In this document: positions 18,905 to 27,868 of the stretch, in pieces
Layout of the letters: each line of letters opens with the position of its first letter
Numbering within the stretch: position 1 is the first letter of the stretch
Assembly (NCBI GenBank): GCA_029975475.1
Contig: JARKPB010000003.1
Coordinates: 346,924 to 410,923, forward strand
From: Anaerolineaceae bacterium
GTDB lineage: Bacteria > Chloroflexota > Anaerolineae > Anaerolineales > Anaerolineaceae
DNA: 64,000 nt
Direction of reading: 5' to 3'
Notes under the pieces: model-generated
What the model was told of the DNA's origin: nothing
Seen by the model: the letters and a program-made list of their open reading frames with translations, nothing else
Database searches by the model: none
Translations under genes and position numbers: made by a program

Positions 18905-21463
18905 TTATCCTTGATTTTTCATCTGATGATAAAACCAGCGTTTGGTTAACTCCGCTGCGCCAAAATACAACAGAACAATTACCAGCAGGAAGAAAACATA
19001 GTGAAGCGGCAAGGGAGTAAAACCCAGCACCGCTGCCAGAGGAGAATACGTCAGGAGAACGCATACAAAAGCGCTGATCAGGGTTACCCCAACCATCCAG
19101 CGGCTTGGGTTGCTGCGGAAGAAGGGCAGGCGCGTCCGTACCGCGAAAACAACCAGCATCGCAGAGAGAACGGACTCAAGAAACCAGCCGGTTTGGAATT
19201 GCGCTTCATTCGCTTTTAAGATCCACAACAAAAGGCCAAAGGTTAAATAATCAAATATTGAACTCAAGGGCCCAAAAATCAACATAAAGCGGCGGATAAA
19301 ACCCACATCCCAGCGGTGCGGGCGTTTGATGTAGACATCATCCACATTGTCGCTGGCGATGGTCATTTCCGGAAAATCCGTTAAGAAATTGATCAACAGA
19401 ATCTGCTTCGGGAGCAGCGGCAGAAACGGCAGGAACAACGACGCTCCGGCGATACTAAACATATTCCCAAAATTCGCGCTGACTGCCATAAAGACATATT
19501 TCAACGTATTCGCGAATATGCGGCGGCCTTCCCGCACGCCCTCCACGAGAACATCCAAATCCTGCTTAAGCAAAACAAAATCGGCCGCATCCTTTGCTAC
19601 ATCGACCGCATTTTCAACGGAAATCCCCACATCGGCGCTGTGCAGTGAAGGAGCATCGTTAATCCCATCGCCCATGTAACCAACGACATGGCCGGTTTTT
19701 TTAAGGGCCAGGATGATCCGCTCCTTTTGATTTGGATCCACCTGAGCAAAAATGTCTGTGGATTCGGCGATATGCCAGAAAGCTTCATCGCTTAGCTGAT
19801 CAATTTCTGCGCCGGTGATGATTTTTACCGACTCAAAACCGATGATTTCTGCAATATGGGCTGCGACCAGCCGGTTATCACCGGTAATGATTTTAAGGGC
19901 AATTCCCAACTTTTTTAAGCGCGCAATGGTCGCTTCGATTTCTTTTTTGGGCGGGTCAAAGAACAGTAAAAACCCCAAAAAAGACATTCCGCTTTCATCT
20001 TCATGCGCATAAGCCGGTTTTTCCTCCACCTGCCGAACCGCAACGCCCAAAACGCGGTAGCCCTGCGCGCTCCACTGGGTATATTGAGCTTGAATGGCTG
20101 CCAGACGCTGCGGGGTTAACGCTTCAGCCTTACCGCGAATCCATTCATAGGTACAGATTGCCAGAATATTTTCTAAAGCGCCTTTACAAATTAGCGTTCG
20201 CGCCTGGTCATCCTGAACAACCACGCTCAGGCGTTTGCGCACAAAGTCATAAGGAATTTCATCCAGTTTTTTCGCGAGCTGAGCCGGGGGTTTAATAGAG
20301 GCCAGAATGGCTTCATCCAATGGGTTGGCAATACCGGTTTGAAAATGCGCATTCAACCAAACCATTTGCCGCACCAGGTCCGATTCCTCTCCGAAGGGAT
20401 CATAAGCATGATCGAGTTTCACCACTCCTTCGGTTAATGTCCCGGTCTTATCCGTGCACAGGATATCCATACTGCCAAAATTTTCAATCGAGGCCAGGCG
20501 GCGCACAATCACGCCGTGCGCTGCCATACCCCTCGCCCCTTTTGAGAGATTAATATTGATAATAGCCGGGAGCAGCTGCGGGGTTAGCCCCACAGCCAGC
20601 GCTATGGAAAACAGGAGCGAGTCTAAAACCGGTTTTTGAAAGAATACATTCAAAGCAAAGATGACGACCACTAAAACCAGCATCACCTCGGTTAGCAGGT
20701 AGCCCAATTTCCGAATGCCGTGTTCAAATTCGGTTTCTGGCGGTCGGAGAATCAGGCGCCTGGCAGTTTGACCGAAGAAAGTTTGTGAACCGGTCTTAAT
20801 GATTAAAGCCTTGGCACTTCCACTGCGCACGCTGGTGCCCATAAAGATGCAGTTGCTTCTTTCCGACAGCGCTGCTGTCGGAGCCACAATTCCGGGCTGC
20901 TTCTCCACCGGAAATGTTTCGCCGGTGAGGACAGCCTGATTTACAAAAAAATCTTTGGCTTCTAACAGGATCCCATCGGCAGGGATCAGGCTTCCGGCCG
21001 AAAGAAGAACCACATCACCGGGGACAACGTCTTCAATCGCGGTCCATTGTTCTTTTCCATCCCGCACGACTTTGGTTTTGACATTGACCTGGGCTTTCAG
21101 CCTGGCAGCGGCGTTGCTGGCGCTGTACTCCTGCACAAAACTCAAAACCGCGCTGCCAACCACGATGGCAAGAATTATCACTGCATCTGTCCAGTCTTGA
21201 ACAATTGCAGAGATCAGCGTGGCTGTCAGCAAAATGAGAATTATGGGACTTTTGAATTGGTTGAGAAAAAGTCCCAACGGGGTAACCTGACTTTTTGCCT
21301 CGAGCGTGTTTTTGCCATACTGCCTTAAACGCGCTGCAGCAGAGGATGAATCCAGCCCTTCAATGGATGTTGAAAGCTCTGCCAGGATTTGTTTGGGATC
21401 AACGCTCCAGTAGGAGATTAAGTCATTAGAATTTTTTGAGTCAGAGGCCATCGGGATATCCAT
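18905..21463 (-). CDS. mgtA: Mg2+-importing P-type ATPase (MgtA/MgtB family)
   Basis: 852 residues of the P3B type. The actuator motif is AVLTGETFPVEKQ, the M4 segment is VGLTPQLLPAII, the phosphorylation site is TDKTGTLTEG (D338), and the hinge is YMGDGINDAPSLHSADVGISVENAVDVAKDAADFVLL. The LTPQLLP motif in M4 and the GISVENAVDVAKDAAD segment are typical of MgtA. It imports Mg(II) down its gradient using ATP. A second ATG 12 bases downstream (21451) is an alternative start. No Mg-sensing leader is recognisable upstream. First of a run of minus-strand ion genes; an MscS gene starts divergently at 21719. Confidence 0.9.
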   Translation of the reverse strand: MDIPMASDSKNSNDLISYWSVDPKQILAELSTSIEGLDSSSAAARLRQYGKNTLEAKSQVTPLGLFLNQFKSPIILILLTATLISAIVQDWTDAVIILAIVVGSAVLSFVQEYSASNAAARLKAQVNVKTKVVRDGKEQWTAIEDVVPGDVVLLSAGSLIPADGILLEAKDFFVNQAVLTGETFPVEKQPGIVAPTAALSERSNCIFMGTSVRSGSAKALIIKTGSQTFFGQTARRLILRPPETEFEHGIRKLGYLLTEVMLVLVVVIFALNVFFQKPVLDSLLFSIALAVGLTPQLLPAIININLSKGARGMAAHGVIVRRLASIENFGSMDILCTDKTGTLTEGVVKLDHAYDPFGEESDLVRQMVWLNAHFQTGIANPLDEAILASIKPPAQLAKKLDEIPYDFVRKRLSVVVQDDQARTLICKGALENILAICTYEWIRGKAEALTPQRLAAIQAQYTQWSAQGYRVLGVAVRQVEEKPAYAHEDESGMSFLGFLLFFDPPKKEIEATIARLKKLGIALKIITGDNRLVAAHIAEIIGFESVKIITGAEIDQLSDEAFWHIAESTDIFAQVDPNQKERIILALKKTGHVVGYMGDGINDAPSLHSADVGISVENAVDVAKDAADFVLLKQDLDVLVEGVREGRRIFANTLKYVFMAVSANFGNMFSIAGASLFLPFLPLLPKQILLINFLTDFPEMTIASDNVDDVYIKRPHRWDVGFIRRFMLIFGPLSSIFDYLTFGLLLWILKANEAQFQTGWFLESVLSAMLVVFAVRTRLPFFRSNPSRWMVGVTLISAFVCVLLTYSPLAAVLGFTPLPLHYVFFLLVIVLLYFGAAELTKRWFYHQMKNQG

Positions 21464-21718
21464 GCGGGAAATTGATATTGATTATTCTATATCATCTAAA
21501 ATTAGATAGCAATCGTCTATTTTTAACCGAATTCATCCTGCTATCAGATGGGGCTGCATACTGCCGCTTTCGAATAATTGCCGTTTTTCTTTACGACTGT
21601 AATCTATACTCAAAGCATGAAAGCGAAAAGAGCTGTTGAGGGAATCCTTATGTGGATCATACGGAAGGGACTGTGTTGGATATAATACTTAATCAAACAG
21701 ACCGCGAGGAAGGATCGG

Positions 21719-22240
21719 ATGGTTAATTCCCTGAGCTTCTTGAATCCCACCACAATCACCGGCGCGCTGTTACTGGCAGTTATATTTTTAGGGCTTTCGA
21801 TCGGGCTTTCGATGATTGTCCGAAGGATCGCGCACCGCATCGAAAAGCACCTGTCAGATATCACGGCTGTCCGCTACAGCAGTTTATTGGTCGAAGTGCT
21901 GATTTTTATTGTCGGTTTTATCCTTTACGCGCACCTGATCCCAGAGTTACGGGCTTTAGGCAGCGCGCTGCTGGCGGGGATCAGTGTAACTTCTATCATT
22001 GTGGGCCTGGCAGCCCAACAGACACTCAGCAACCTGATAGCGGGATTTTCTTTGATCCTCTACCGCCCGGTCAAAATTGGAGATCTGATCCAACTCAATA
22101 CACCGCGGGGGTTGATCACAGCCAGAGTAGAGGGCATCAATCTGGGGTTTACCAGCCTGGTGAATGATGAAAAGCTTGAAATTATTGTCCCCAACACCAT
22201 CATGATGACCAGCACGTTAATTCGGCTTGAGAATAAGTAG
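21719..22240 (+). CDS. Short MscS-family mechanosensitive channel
   Basis: 173 residues with two to three membrane helices and the MscS pore helix and beta domain: 'LGSALLAGISVTSIIVGLAAQQTLSNLIAGFSLILYRPVKIGDLIQL', then 'ITARVEGINLGFTSLVNDEKLEIIVPNTIMMTSTLIRL'. It ends just after the beta domain; the C-terminal alpha/beta cage of E. coli MscS (286 residues) is absent. A GAGGAAGGA motif lies four bases before the ATG. Likely an osmotic release valve; short MscS forms are common, so this need not be a truncation. Downstream comes the alkyltransferase remnant. Confidence 0.85.
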   Translation: MVNSLSFLNPTTITGALLLAVIFLGLSIGLSMIVRRIAHRIEKHLSDITAVRYSSLLVEVLIFIVGFILYAHLIPELRALGSALLAGISVTSIIVGLAAQQTLSNLIAGFSLILYRPVKIGDLIQLNTPRGLITARVEGINLGFTSLVNDEKLEIIVPNTIMMTSTLIRLENK

Positions 22241-22379
22241 AGCATTTTCTCTTCTTTTCCCCTGTCCGAACCCGTTCAGGCGGTTGACCCCGTTTTGCGA
22301 AAAGCTTTTTCATCTTCCGGTTCAAACGGTAAATCAGGCTAACTGATTTCTCCCCATTCAGCGGCGCTCTCACTGCGCC

Positions 22380-22664
22380 GGGTATAGAAGTGCTGGATGA
22401 TCCCGTCCGGTAGACATATCCCTGTAGAAGCAGCGTACCAAGAACAATTGGTTCCGTCCGCAGACCGCCGCCATCGGCCAGCCGGTAGCAATCCGCACGC
22501 GAAACAGAGTCACCGGCGGCATCCTCTTCCCAATCCTGGTTCCCTGCCGCCGCGCTATCGGCGCGGAAGGAAACCTGGTCGGTTACAGCGGCGGGCTGTG
22601 GCGCAAGCTGTACCTGCCGGCGAAAAAAAACAGGCAGGACTCCCGGACTGCCCCGCCGAAATAA
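22380..22664 (+). pseudogene. O6-alkylguanine-DNA alkyltransferase remnant
   Basis: In frame 3 from 22461 to the TAA at 22662-22664 the translation reads AAIGQPVAIRTRNRV, then ILFPILVPCRRAIGAEGNLVGYSGGLWRKLYL. This is the C-terminal core of Ogt/MGMT proteins: the helix-turn-helix segment, the active-site PCHR (here PCRR) and the IGADG-x-L-x-GYxGGLxRK block. The preceding part (LRRV, stop, KCWMIPSG) matches the upstream VW-x-L-x-IPYG region but lies in another frame and holds a stop near 22382. The gene is therefore decayed: frameshifted, lacking an N-terminus and with the motif His changed to Arg. Confidence 0.7.
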
Positions 22665-22694
22665 AAAAAGGCTGCCTGCTTTTGCAGGCAGCCT
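22665..22694 (-). terminator. Rho-independent terminator of the PadR operon
   Basis: Perfect inverted repeat AGGCTGCCTGC (22669-22679), TTTT loop, and its complement (22684-22694). Read on the minus strand it is followed by a run of seven T, ten bases after the stop of the 22704-23711 gene. Confidence 0.9.
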
Positions 22695-22703
22695 GACTTG
22701 TTC

Positions 22704-23711
22704 TTACTCAGCGCGCGCGGCCGGGACGTTCAGCCCGCGGGTCGCCGGAGGGCGGAAGTAGCGGAAGATCAGCACCACCGTTTCGACCACGGTGACCACC
22801 AGGGCGATGCCAAAAGCCATGCGGAAAGCCTCCATTCCAAAGATCTGCCAGTTAATCGCGCCGTCCGCGCTCAGACTGGTCAGGGTCAGGAAGAACCCGC
22901 CCGAGCCGTTGGCGGTCAGCCAGGCATTGTGTCCCTGCACCAGGAGCGCCAGCACAACGATCGAGAACAGGTTGGCGAGGATGCGCGCGATGCGACCAGT
23001 CATCGTCCAGCGCCCCTGCCAGAGCAGGTAGATATCCAGGCCAATGCTCACCAGCAGCGAGGCCGCCAGCAGACCGATGTACTGCATCAGCACCGGGTTG
23101 GGATAAAACCCTCCACCGGGAAAGATGTACACGCCCAGTTTGTCGGGCACAGCCGCCAGGACGGCCAGGACCACGCTGCCGACGGCGATGCCGAAGATGC
23201 GTTCGCCGCGCTTGATCTCCTGACTTTCCTCAATATCCGGCAGGCTGCGTGGATCCCAGGGCTCATCCCCCAGCGAAGGCCGCACGCCGAAGCGCTGGAG
23301 GATCAGGAAGACAATCACCAGCGAACCGAGCGCCGAAGGGATGCTGGCGAGCAGGCTGAGGAGGGTTTCCAGCGGTTTCACCGGTTCTTCACCGATCCAC
23401 AGGGCGACGGCAACGGCCAGCAGCTGCGCGCCAATCACCGCGGCCAGGACAATCCCCGCCAGCAGGCGGAAGAAGGGATAGAGGTCCGGGCCGATCAGGT
23501 ACTTCGGGCTCTCGTTATAGGAGAAAGCCAGTTTATCCGGCGCGCCAAATTCCTTGAGCACGGTGACAACATCTTCCTCCTGCGCGCCGGCCGGGAAGCG
23601 TTCTTCCAGTGTGTCCGTCAGGTGGGAACGAATTTCCGCCAGAATATCCTCGCGGTTTTTAGCGGGCAGATGGCGCCCGACCTGGTACAGATAGCGATCA
23701 ATGAGGTTCAT
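22704..23711 (-). CDS. HAAS/DUF1700-like membrane protein paired with PadR
   Basis: 335 residues. The N-terminal soluble helical domain (LIDRYLYQVGRHLPAKNREDILAEIRSHLTDTLEERF, then VVTVLKEFGAPDKLAFSY) is the HAAS/DUF1700 pattern; it is followed by seven or so membrane helices. The ATG at 23711 is chosen because GGAGAG stands six bases upstream; it overlaps the end of the PadR gene by 14 bases. HAAS proteins are regularly encoded behind PadR regulators and are thought to act as membrane partners or anti-factors. Substrate or signal unknown. A strong terminator follows. Confidence 0.8.
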   Translation of the reverse strand: MNLIDRYLYQVGRHLPAKNREDILAEIRSHLTDTLEERFPAGAQEEDVVTVLKEFGAPDKLAFSYNESPKYLIGPDLYPFFRLLAGIVLAAVIGAQLLAVAVALWIGEEPVKPLETLLSLLASIPSALGSLVIVFLILQRFGVRPSLGDEPWDPRSLPDIEESQEIKRGERIFGIAVGSVVLAVLAAVPDKLGVYIFPGGGFYPNPVLMQYIGLLAASLLVSIGLDIYLLWQGRWTMTGRIARILANLFSIVVLALLVQGHNAWLTANGSGGFFLTLTSLSADGAINWQIFGMEAFRMAFGIALVVTVVETVVLIFRYFRPPATRGLNVPAARAE

Positions 23712-24075
23712 TTTTCTCTCCATTTTCGCCGGGAATTTCACCCAGCAAAGATTGTATGATCTGGTTCAGCGATTGCCAGTCGGCCGCCAGCGCTTCCAGC
23801 ACTTTCTCACCGGCCGGGCTGATTTTGTAGTAGCGGCGCGGGCGGGCTCCTTCCAGGATCCAGGAAGATTCGAGCAAACCCTGGGTTTCCAGCCGCCGCA
23901 CCATCGGGTAGAGTGTGCCCTGGTCAATCTCCAGTCCGCGTTCGGCCAGCTCGCTGATCAAGGCATAGCCGTATTTCTGGCTGCGCAGCATACACAGCAT
24001 CGCCAGCGGCAGCACACCGCGTCTGGTCTCCTGGGCCAAAATTGTGTAAGGGTCAGATACAGGTTGTGGTTTCAT
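23698..24075 (-). CDS. PadR-family transcriptional regulator
   Basis: 125 residues, subfamily with a short C-terminal helix. The winged helix is visible in 'RRGVLPLAMLCMLRSQKYGYALISELAERGLEIDQGTLYPMVRRLETQGLLESSWILEGARPRRYYKISPAGEKVL', including the conserved Y-G-Y and GTLYP-x-(L/V)-x-RLE. It should repress its own operon through the repeat at 24083-24109. The transcript is probably leaderless: TATTAT, six bases, ATG. Followed with overlap by the HAAS membrane protein. Inducer unknown. Confidence 0.9.
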   Translation of the reverse strand: MKPQPVSDPYTILAQETRRGVLPLAMLCMLRSQKYGYALISELAERGLEIDQGTLYPMVRRLETQGLLESSWILEGARPRRYYKISPAGEKVLEALAADWQSLNQIIQSLLGEIPGENGEKNEPH

Positions 24076-24081
24076 GTTTAT

Positions 24082-24109
24082 ATAATACCATGTATTACAC
24101 AGTATTACA
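24082..24109 (-). promoter_or_regulatory. PadR promoter and operator
   Basis: TAATAC-CAT-GTATTA (24083-24097) is a perfect inverted repeat with a 3-base spacer. GTATTACA occurs twice, at 24092-24099 and 24102-24109, ten bases apart, which is one helical turn. The minus-strand -10 hexamer TATTAT (24087-24082) lies inside the repeat and six bases before the PadR start codon, so a bound dimer would cover the promoter. Autoregulation is inferred. Confidence 0.55.
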
Positions 24110-24186
24110 ATATTAAAAATATATTCTAATAAAATTATTAACTATTTTAATCCGGTGCCAAAAAAACACTTCCCACCGCTCTGGAA

Positions 24187-24192
24187 TACAAT
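24187..24192 (+). promoter_or_regulatory. -10 hexamer, leaderless-type, of the hydrolase gene
   Basis: TACAAT followed by exactly six bases and the ATG at 24199. The same spacing recurs before five other genes of the window. Confidence 0.45.
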
Positions 24193-24198
24193 ATTGGT

Positions 24199-25818
24199 AT
24201 GATCAACACCCGCCGCCCGCCATTTTCCTTCCTCCTCGGCGCGCTGCTGCTCGCCGCCGCCCTGTTAATCCTTTACCTGCTCGACCGCCCGCTGTCCGCC
24301 GCCCAGGAGATGACCTTCCCTTAGCCCGGCGGTGACGCGCTGGCCGCCTCCTACTACCCCGGCAGCCAGCCTTACGGCGTGATCCTGCTGGAAGGCTTTG
24401 GTTCCGACCAGGTGACCCTGCGCAGTCTGGCACGCCCCTTTGTCCTGGGCGGCTGGCACGTGCTCACCTTTGATTTTTCCGGCCACGGACGCTCGCCCGG
24501 CGCGCTCGACTTTAAAAACGCCCAGACCGACCGCCTGGCGCGCCAGACCCTGGCCGCGCTGGAAGCCTTCTCCCGCCTGACCGGCCTGCCGCCGGAGCGC
24601 ATCTACCTGGCCGGGCATTCCCTCGGCGCGCGAACCGCGCTGCAGAGCGCGGTGCTCAGCCCGCTGCGCCTGGGCGGATTGATCCTGCTGGGGACGCAGG
24701 TTAACCTCTCCACCAATGTCCAGTCTGAGTTTTTCACCGGGACGAGCGACAGCAGCCTGGAATGGGTCACAGCGCTGGGCCCGCAAACCCCGGCAGCGCA
24801 GATCCTGCTGGTCAGCGGAGACTGGGACGACATCCTCACCCCCTCCGCCGCGAATTTGTTGTACCGGCGGTTAAGCGCGGGCCAGGGCGGCTCATTCACC
24901 CGTGAAATGGTGATCCTTTCCGGGCTGGTGCATAACTACGAGCCCTTTTCGCCGCGCGTCTGGGAAGCGGTGCGCTCCTGGCTGGCGCGCCAGACCGGGG
25001 CTGACCTGCCCGGCGGCGGAGGTCAAACCGCGCGCGTGCTGGCCTGGCTGGGCGGGTTGGCCGGGCTGCTGCTGCTGGCTGCTGGCGCTGAACGATGGAC
25101 GGCTTCCGCGCTGCCAGCCGCGCCAGCACCCGCCAGCGGGACGGAGATCACCAGCCTGCCGCGCTTCCTGCGCGCCAAACTTCTGCTCTGGCTGGCCGCC
25201 CTGCCGCTGGCGGCTGCGCTGGGCGGGATCTTCTTCTTTTTACCGCTGGCCCGGCCGGTCTTCAACCTCATCTATGTCGGTTTCATTGGCGGCTACGGCC
25301 TGCTGCTGCTGATCCTCTACTGGCGCGGTAAGATGCCCGGGGTGCGCGGCGGCTTTTGGGCGCGAGAATCCACGCGGCCGCGCGCCTGGCGTCTGGCGGC
25401 AGCCCTGGCAGTTTTTGCTCTGGCGCTGGCGCTCACCGGCGCCTACGCGCGCAGCGGCTGGTTCTTCGTTTTTCCGTTAAATCTTCGCCTGGTCTGGCTG
25501 CTCATTTTCACCCCTTTCACCGCTCTGGGATTCTGGATCGGTCTGCGCGAAGGCGATCTGCTGCCCGCGACTGGCCGCGTCCGCGCCGCGCATACCCTGA
25601 TCGGCCTGCTTCCCTTCTTTCTATATACCTTTCTGATGGCCGCGCTGGGCTCGCTTTCCGGGATGATTGGCGGGCTCCAGGGCCTGGTTATCCTTTGGCT
25701 GACGTTGCTGGTCGGGGGAACGATCCGGAACCTGGGCGCGCGCCCCGCCCTGGCCGCAGTGTGCATGTCTGTTTTGCTGTACTGGCTGCTCTTGCCCCAG
25801 GGAGTGCTGTTCCGCTGA
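24199..25818 (+). pseudogene. Alpha/beta hydrolase with membrane C-terminus, interrupted by TAG
   Basis: The frame from ATG 24199 encodes a signal-anchor (MINTRRPPFSFLLGALLLAA), then an in-frame TAG at 24322-24324 (codon 42), then the rest of a typical protein: YGVILLEGFGSDQ (oxyanion strand), VLTFDFSGHGRSPG, nucleophile elbow AGHSLGARTAL (Ser at codon 141), 'LVSGDWDDILTP' for the acid, 'GLVHNYEP' for the His. About eight membrane helices follow, from about codon 275. A CAG-to-TAG transition would explain the stop. Translation could restart downstream (for example GTG 24379), losing the anchor. An esterase or peptidase at the membrane surface is likely; the substrate is unknown. Confidence 0.7.
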
Positions 25819-25885
25819 ACTTCTTGACAAAATCTTGACGCCTTTTTTGCCCTTCTTGTCCGCAAATTGACGCCTGTCGGCGTAT

Positions 25886-25917
25886 AAACGCTCCGCAATC
25901 TTGTTTTTGGAGCGTTT
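25886..25917 (+). promoter_or_regulatory. Hairpin hiding the ribosome site of the KimA-like gene
   Basis: AAACGCTCC (25886-25894) and GGAGCGTTT (25909-25917) form a perfect nine-base stem with a 14-base loop ending in five T. The 3' arm contains the GGAG (25909-25912) that is the only visible Shine-Dalgarno for GTG 25920. The same hairpin is followed by TTG, too short for a good terminator tail. Upstream, 25868-25883 holds a second, shorter dyad (GACGCC/GGCGT). Confidence 0.55.
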
Positions 25918-25919
25918 TT

Positions 25920-27854
25920 GTGAATTTAAACCCTGCGCATACCAATATTTTTGAAGAGACCACCGATCATTATCCCAAGCCGTCCATTCAATCCATGCTG
26001 ATCGGCCGCCCGCTGGCCACAGCAGACGCCCCGCATCAGACGATTGGCAAACTGGTTGGGCTGGCTGTTTTTTCCTCTGACGCCATGTCATCGGTCGCCT
26101 ACGGGCCGCAGGAATTAATGTTTATCCTGGCAGCCGCCGGGGTGGGCGCTTTACGCCTGGCTTTTCCGCTGGTGGTGGGGATTGTGATCCTGCTTGGGAT
26201 TCTGATCTTTTCCTACGAACAAACCATCCATGCCTACCCGAACGGCGGCGGCGCTTACATTGTCGCCCGCGATAACCTCGGCATCCTGCCCGCCCAGGTG
26301 GCTGGAGCGGCTTTGCTCACCGATTACATCCTGACCGTGGCGGTCTCTATTTCTTCCGGAGTCGCCCAGATCACCTCCGCCTTTCCCGGGCTTTACCCTT
26401 ACCGGGTAGAGATGGCCATCGCCATGATCGCCTTCATTATGCTGATTAATCTGCGCGGAGTCAAAGAATCTGGCATCACCTTCGCCATCCCGACCTACTT
26501 CTTCCTGGTAATGATCTTTGGAATGACAGCGGTCGGCCTGGCCCGCTATCTCAGCGGCACGCTTGGCACGGTCATCAATCCGCCGGAGATGGAGATCGCC
26601 ATCACCCAACCGCTGACTCTGTTCCTTATTTTGCGCGCCTTCGCCAACGGGACATCTTCGGTCACCGGTGTGGAAGCCATTTCAAACGGCATTACCGCGT
26701 TTCGGGAACCGCGCGCCAGAAACGCCGGGGCGACCCTGTTAATCATGGCCGCGATTCTGGGCACGTTGCTGCTGGGGATCACCTTCCTCAGCCTGCAGGT
26801 CGGCGCGCTGCCGGCGGAGGGCGAAACCGTGATTTCCCAGCTGGTGCGGACGGTCTATGACGGACGCGGACTGCTGTACCTGCTCACCATCAGCTCCACC
26901 ACAATCATCCTGGTGATGGCTGCCAACACCGCGTTTGCTGATTTTCCGCGCCTGGGGGCGCTGGTCGCCGGGGACGGCTTTTTACCGCGCCAGCTCACCT
27001 TCCGCGGCAGCCGCCTGGTTTACTCCCGCGGGATCATCGCTCTGGCCGCCATCGCTTCGCTGCTGGTCATCGCCTTCCAGGCCAGTGTGACCAACTTGAT
27101 CCCGCTCTACGCCATCGGCGTTTTCCTTTCTTTTACGCTTTCGCAGACGGGTATGGCGCGCCGCTGGTGGAAATCCGGGCATTTAAGCGCGGATGAAGAG
27201 GTGGTTGAACCGGGCTCGGTGCTCACCCACGATCCCGGCTGGAAATTAAAGATGTTGATTAACGGCCTCGGGGCGGTGTGCACCGCCGTGGTCATGATTG
27301 TTTTTACGGTAACCAAATTCAATGACGGCGCCTGGATTGTGGTGCTGCTGACCCCGGCACTGGTAGCGATGTTTGTCGCCATCCGCCACCATTACAAAAA
27401 TTTAGCCAGTCAGCTATCGCTTGAACAGCACAACAACCTGGCGGATATTCATCGCAACCGGGTAATCATCCCGATCAGCAGCGTTCATCGCGGCACGCTG
27501 GCGGCCATGCGCTTCGCTGCCAGCCTGTCTCCGGACATTACCGCGGTGCACGTCTCGATTGACCCGCAAGAAACCCTTAAGACTGAGGAAAAATGGAATA
27601 AGTGGGGCGGCGATCACCGCCTGGTGGTATTACATTCCCCCTACCGCCTGTTCCTTGAACCGCTCCTGGAGTATATTGACAAGATCACCGCAGTGATGGC
27701 GCCCAATGAAATCATCACCATCGTGGTCCCCCAGTTTGTACCCCGCCACTGGTGGGCGAATTTCTTGCACGCGCGCACCGCAGAGACGCTGCGAAAGGCT
27801 CTGCTGCACCGCAAGAATATTGTCATCACCGAGGTGCCTTATCAGGTAGAATAA
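25920..27854 (+). CDS. KimA-like potassium/amino-acid permease (APC superfamily)
   Basis: 644 residues with twelve membrane helices and a cytoplasmic C-terminal domain (about 490-644). 'SIQSMLIGRPLATAD' and 'LAVFSSDAMSSVAYGPQEL' (48-66) closely resemble the start of B. subtilis KimA (YdaO), a high-affinity K+/H+ symporter. The C-terminal part (VIIPISSVHRGTLAAMRFAASLSPDITAVHVSI) looks like the universal-stress-like domain of that family. GTG 25920 is preferred because GGAG is seven bases upstream; ATG 25995 has no ribosome site. A KdpD/KdpE pair follows, supporting potassium as substrate; amino-acid transport is the alternative. The start region is inside a hairpin, suggesting translational control. 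Confidence 0.8.
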   Translation: MNLNPAHTNIFEETTDHYPKPSIQSMLIGRPLATADAPHQTIGKLVGLAVFSSDAMSSVAYGPQELMFILAAAGVGALRLAFPLVVGIVILLGILIFSYEQTIHAYPNGGGAYIVARDNLGILPAQVAGAALLTDYILTVAVSISSGVAQITSAFPGLYPYRVEMAIAMIAFIMLINLRGVKESGITFAIPTYFFLVMIFGMTAVGLARYLSGTLGTVINPPEMEIAITQPLTLFLILRAFANGTSSVTGVEAISNGITAFREPRARNAGATLLIMAAILGTLLLGITFLSLQVGALPAEGETVISQLVRTVYDGRGLLYLLTISSTTIILVMAANTAFADFPRLGALVAGDGFLPRQLTFRGSRLVYSRGIIALAAIASLLVIAFQASVTNLIPLYAIGVFLSFTLSQTGMARRWWKSGHLSADEEVVEPGSVLTHDPGWKLKMLINGLGAVCTAVVMIVFTVTKFNDGAWIVVLLTPALVAMFVAIRHHYKNLASQLSLEQHNNLADIHRNRVIIPISSVHRGTLAAMRFAASLSPDITAVHVSIDPQETLKTEEKWNKWGGDHRLVVLHSPYRLFLEPLLEYIDKITAVMAPNEIITIVVPQFVPRHWWANFLHARTAETLRKALLHRKNIVITEVPYQVE

Positions 27855-27868
27855 ATCCCCTCCCCATC

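Noticed and set aside
22698..23759. Long + strand frame opposite the HAAS membrane protein
   Set aside because: It is a shadow of the minus-strand gene: low-complexity charged composition, no domain, no start signal.
25819..25919. c-di-AMP (ydaO-type) riboswitch before the KimA-like gene
   Set aside because: The intergenic space is only about 100 bases and the conserved ydaO core is not recognisable; only a simple hairpin is supported.
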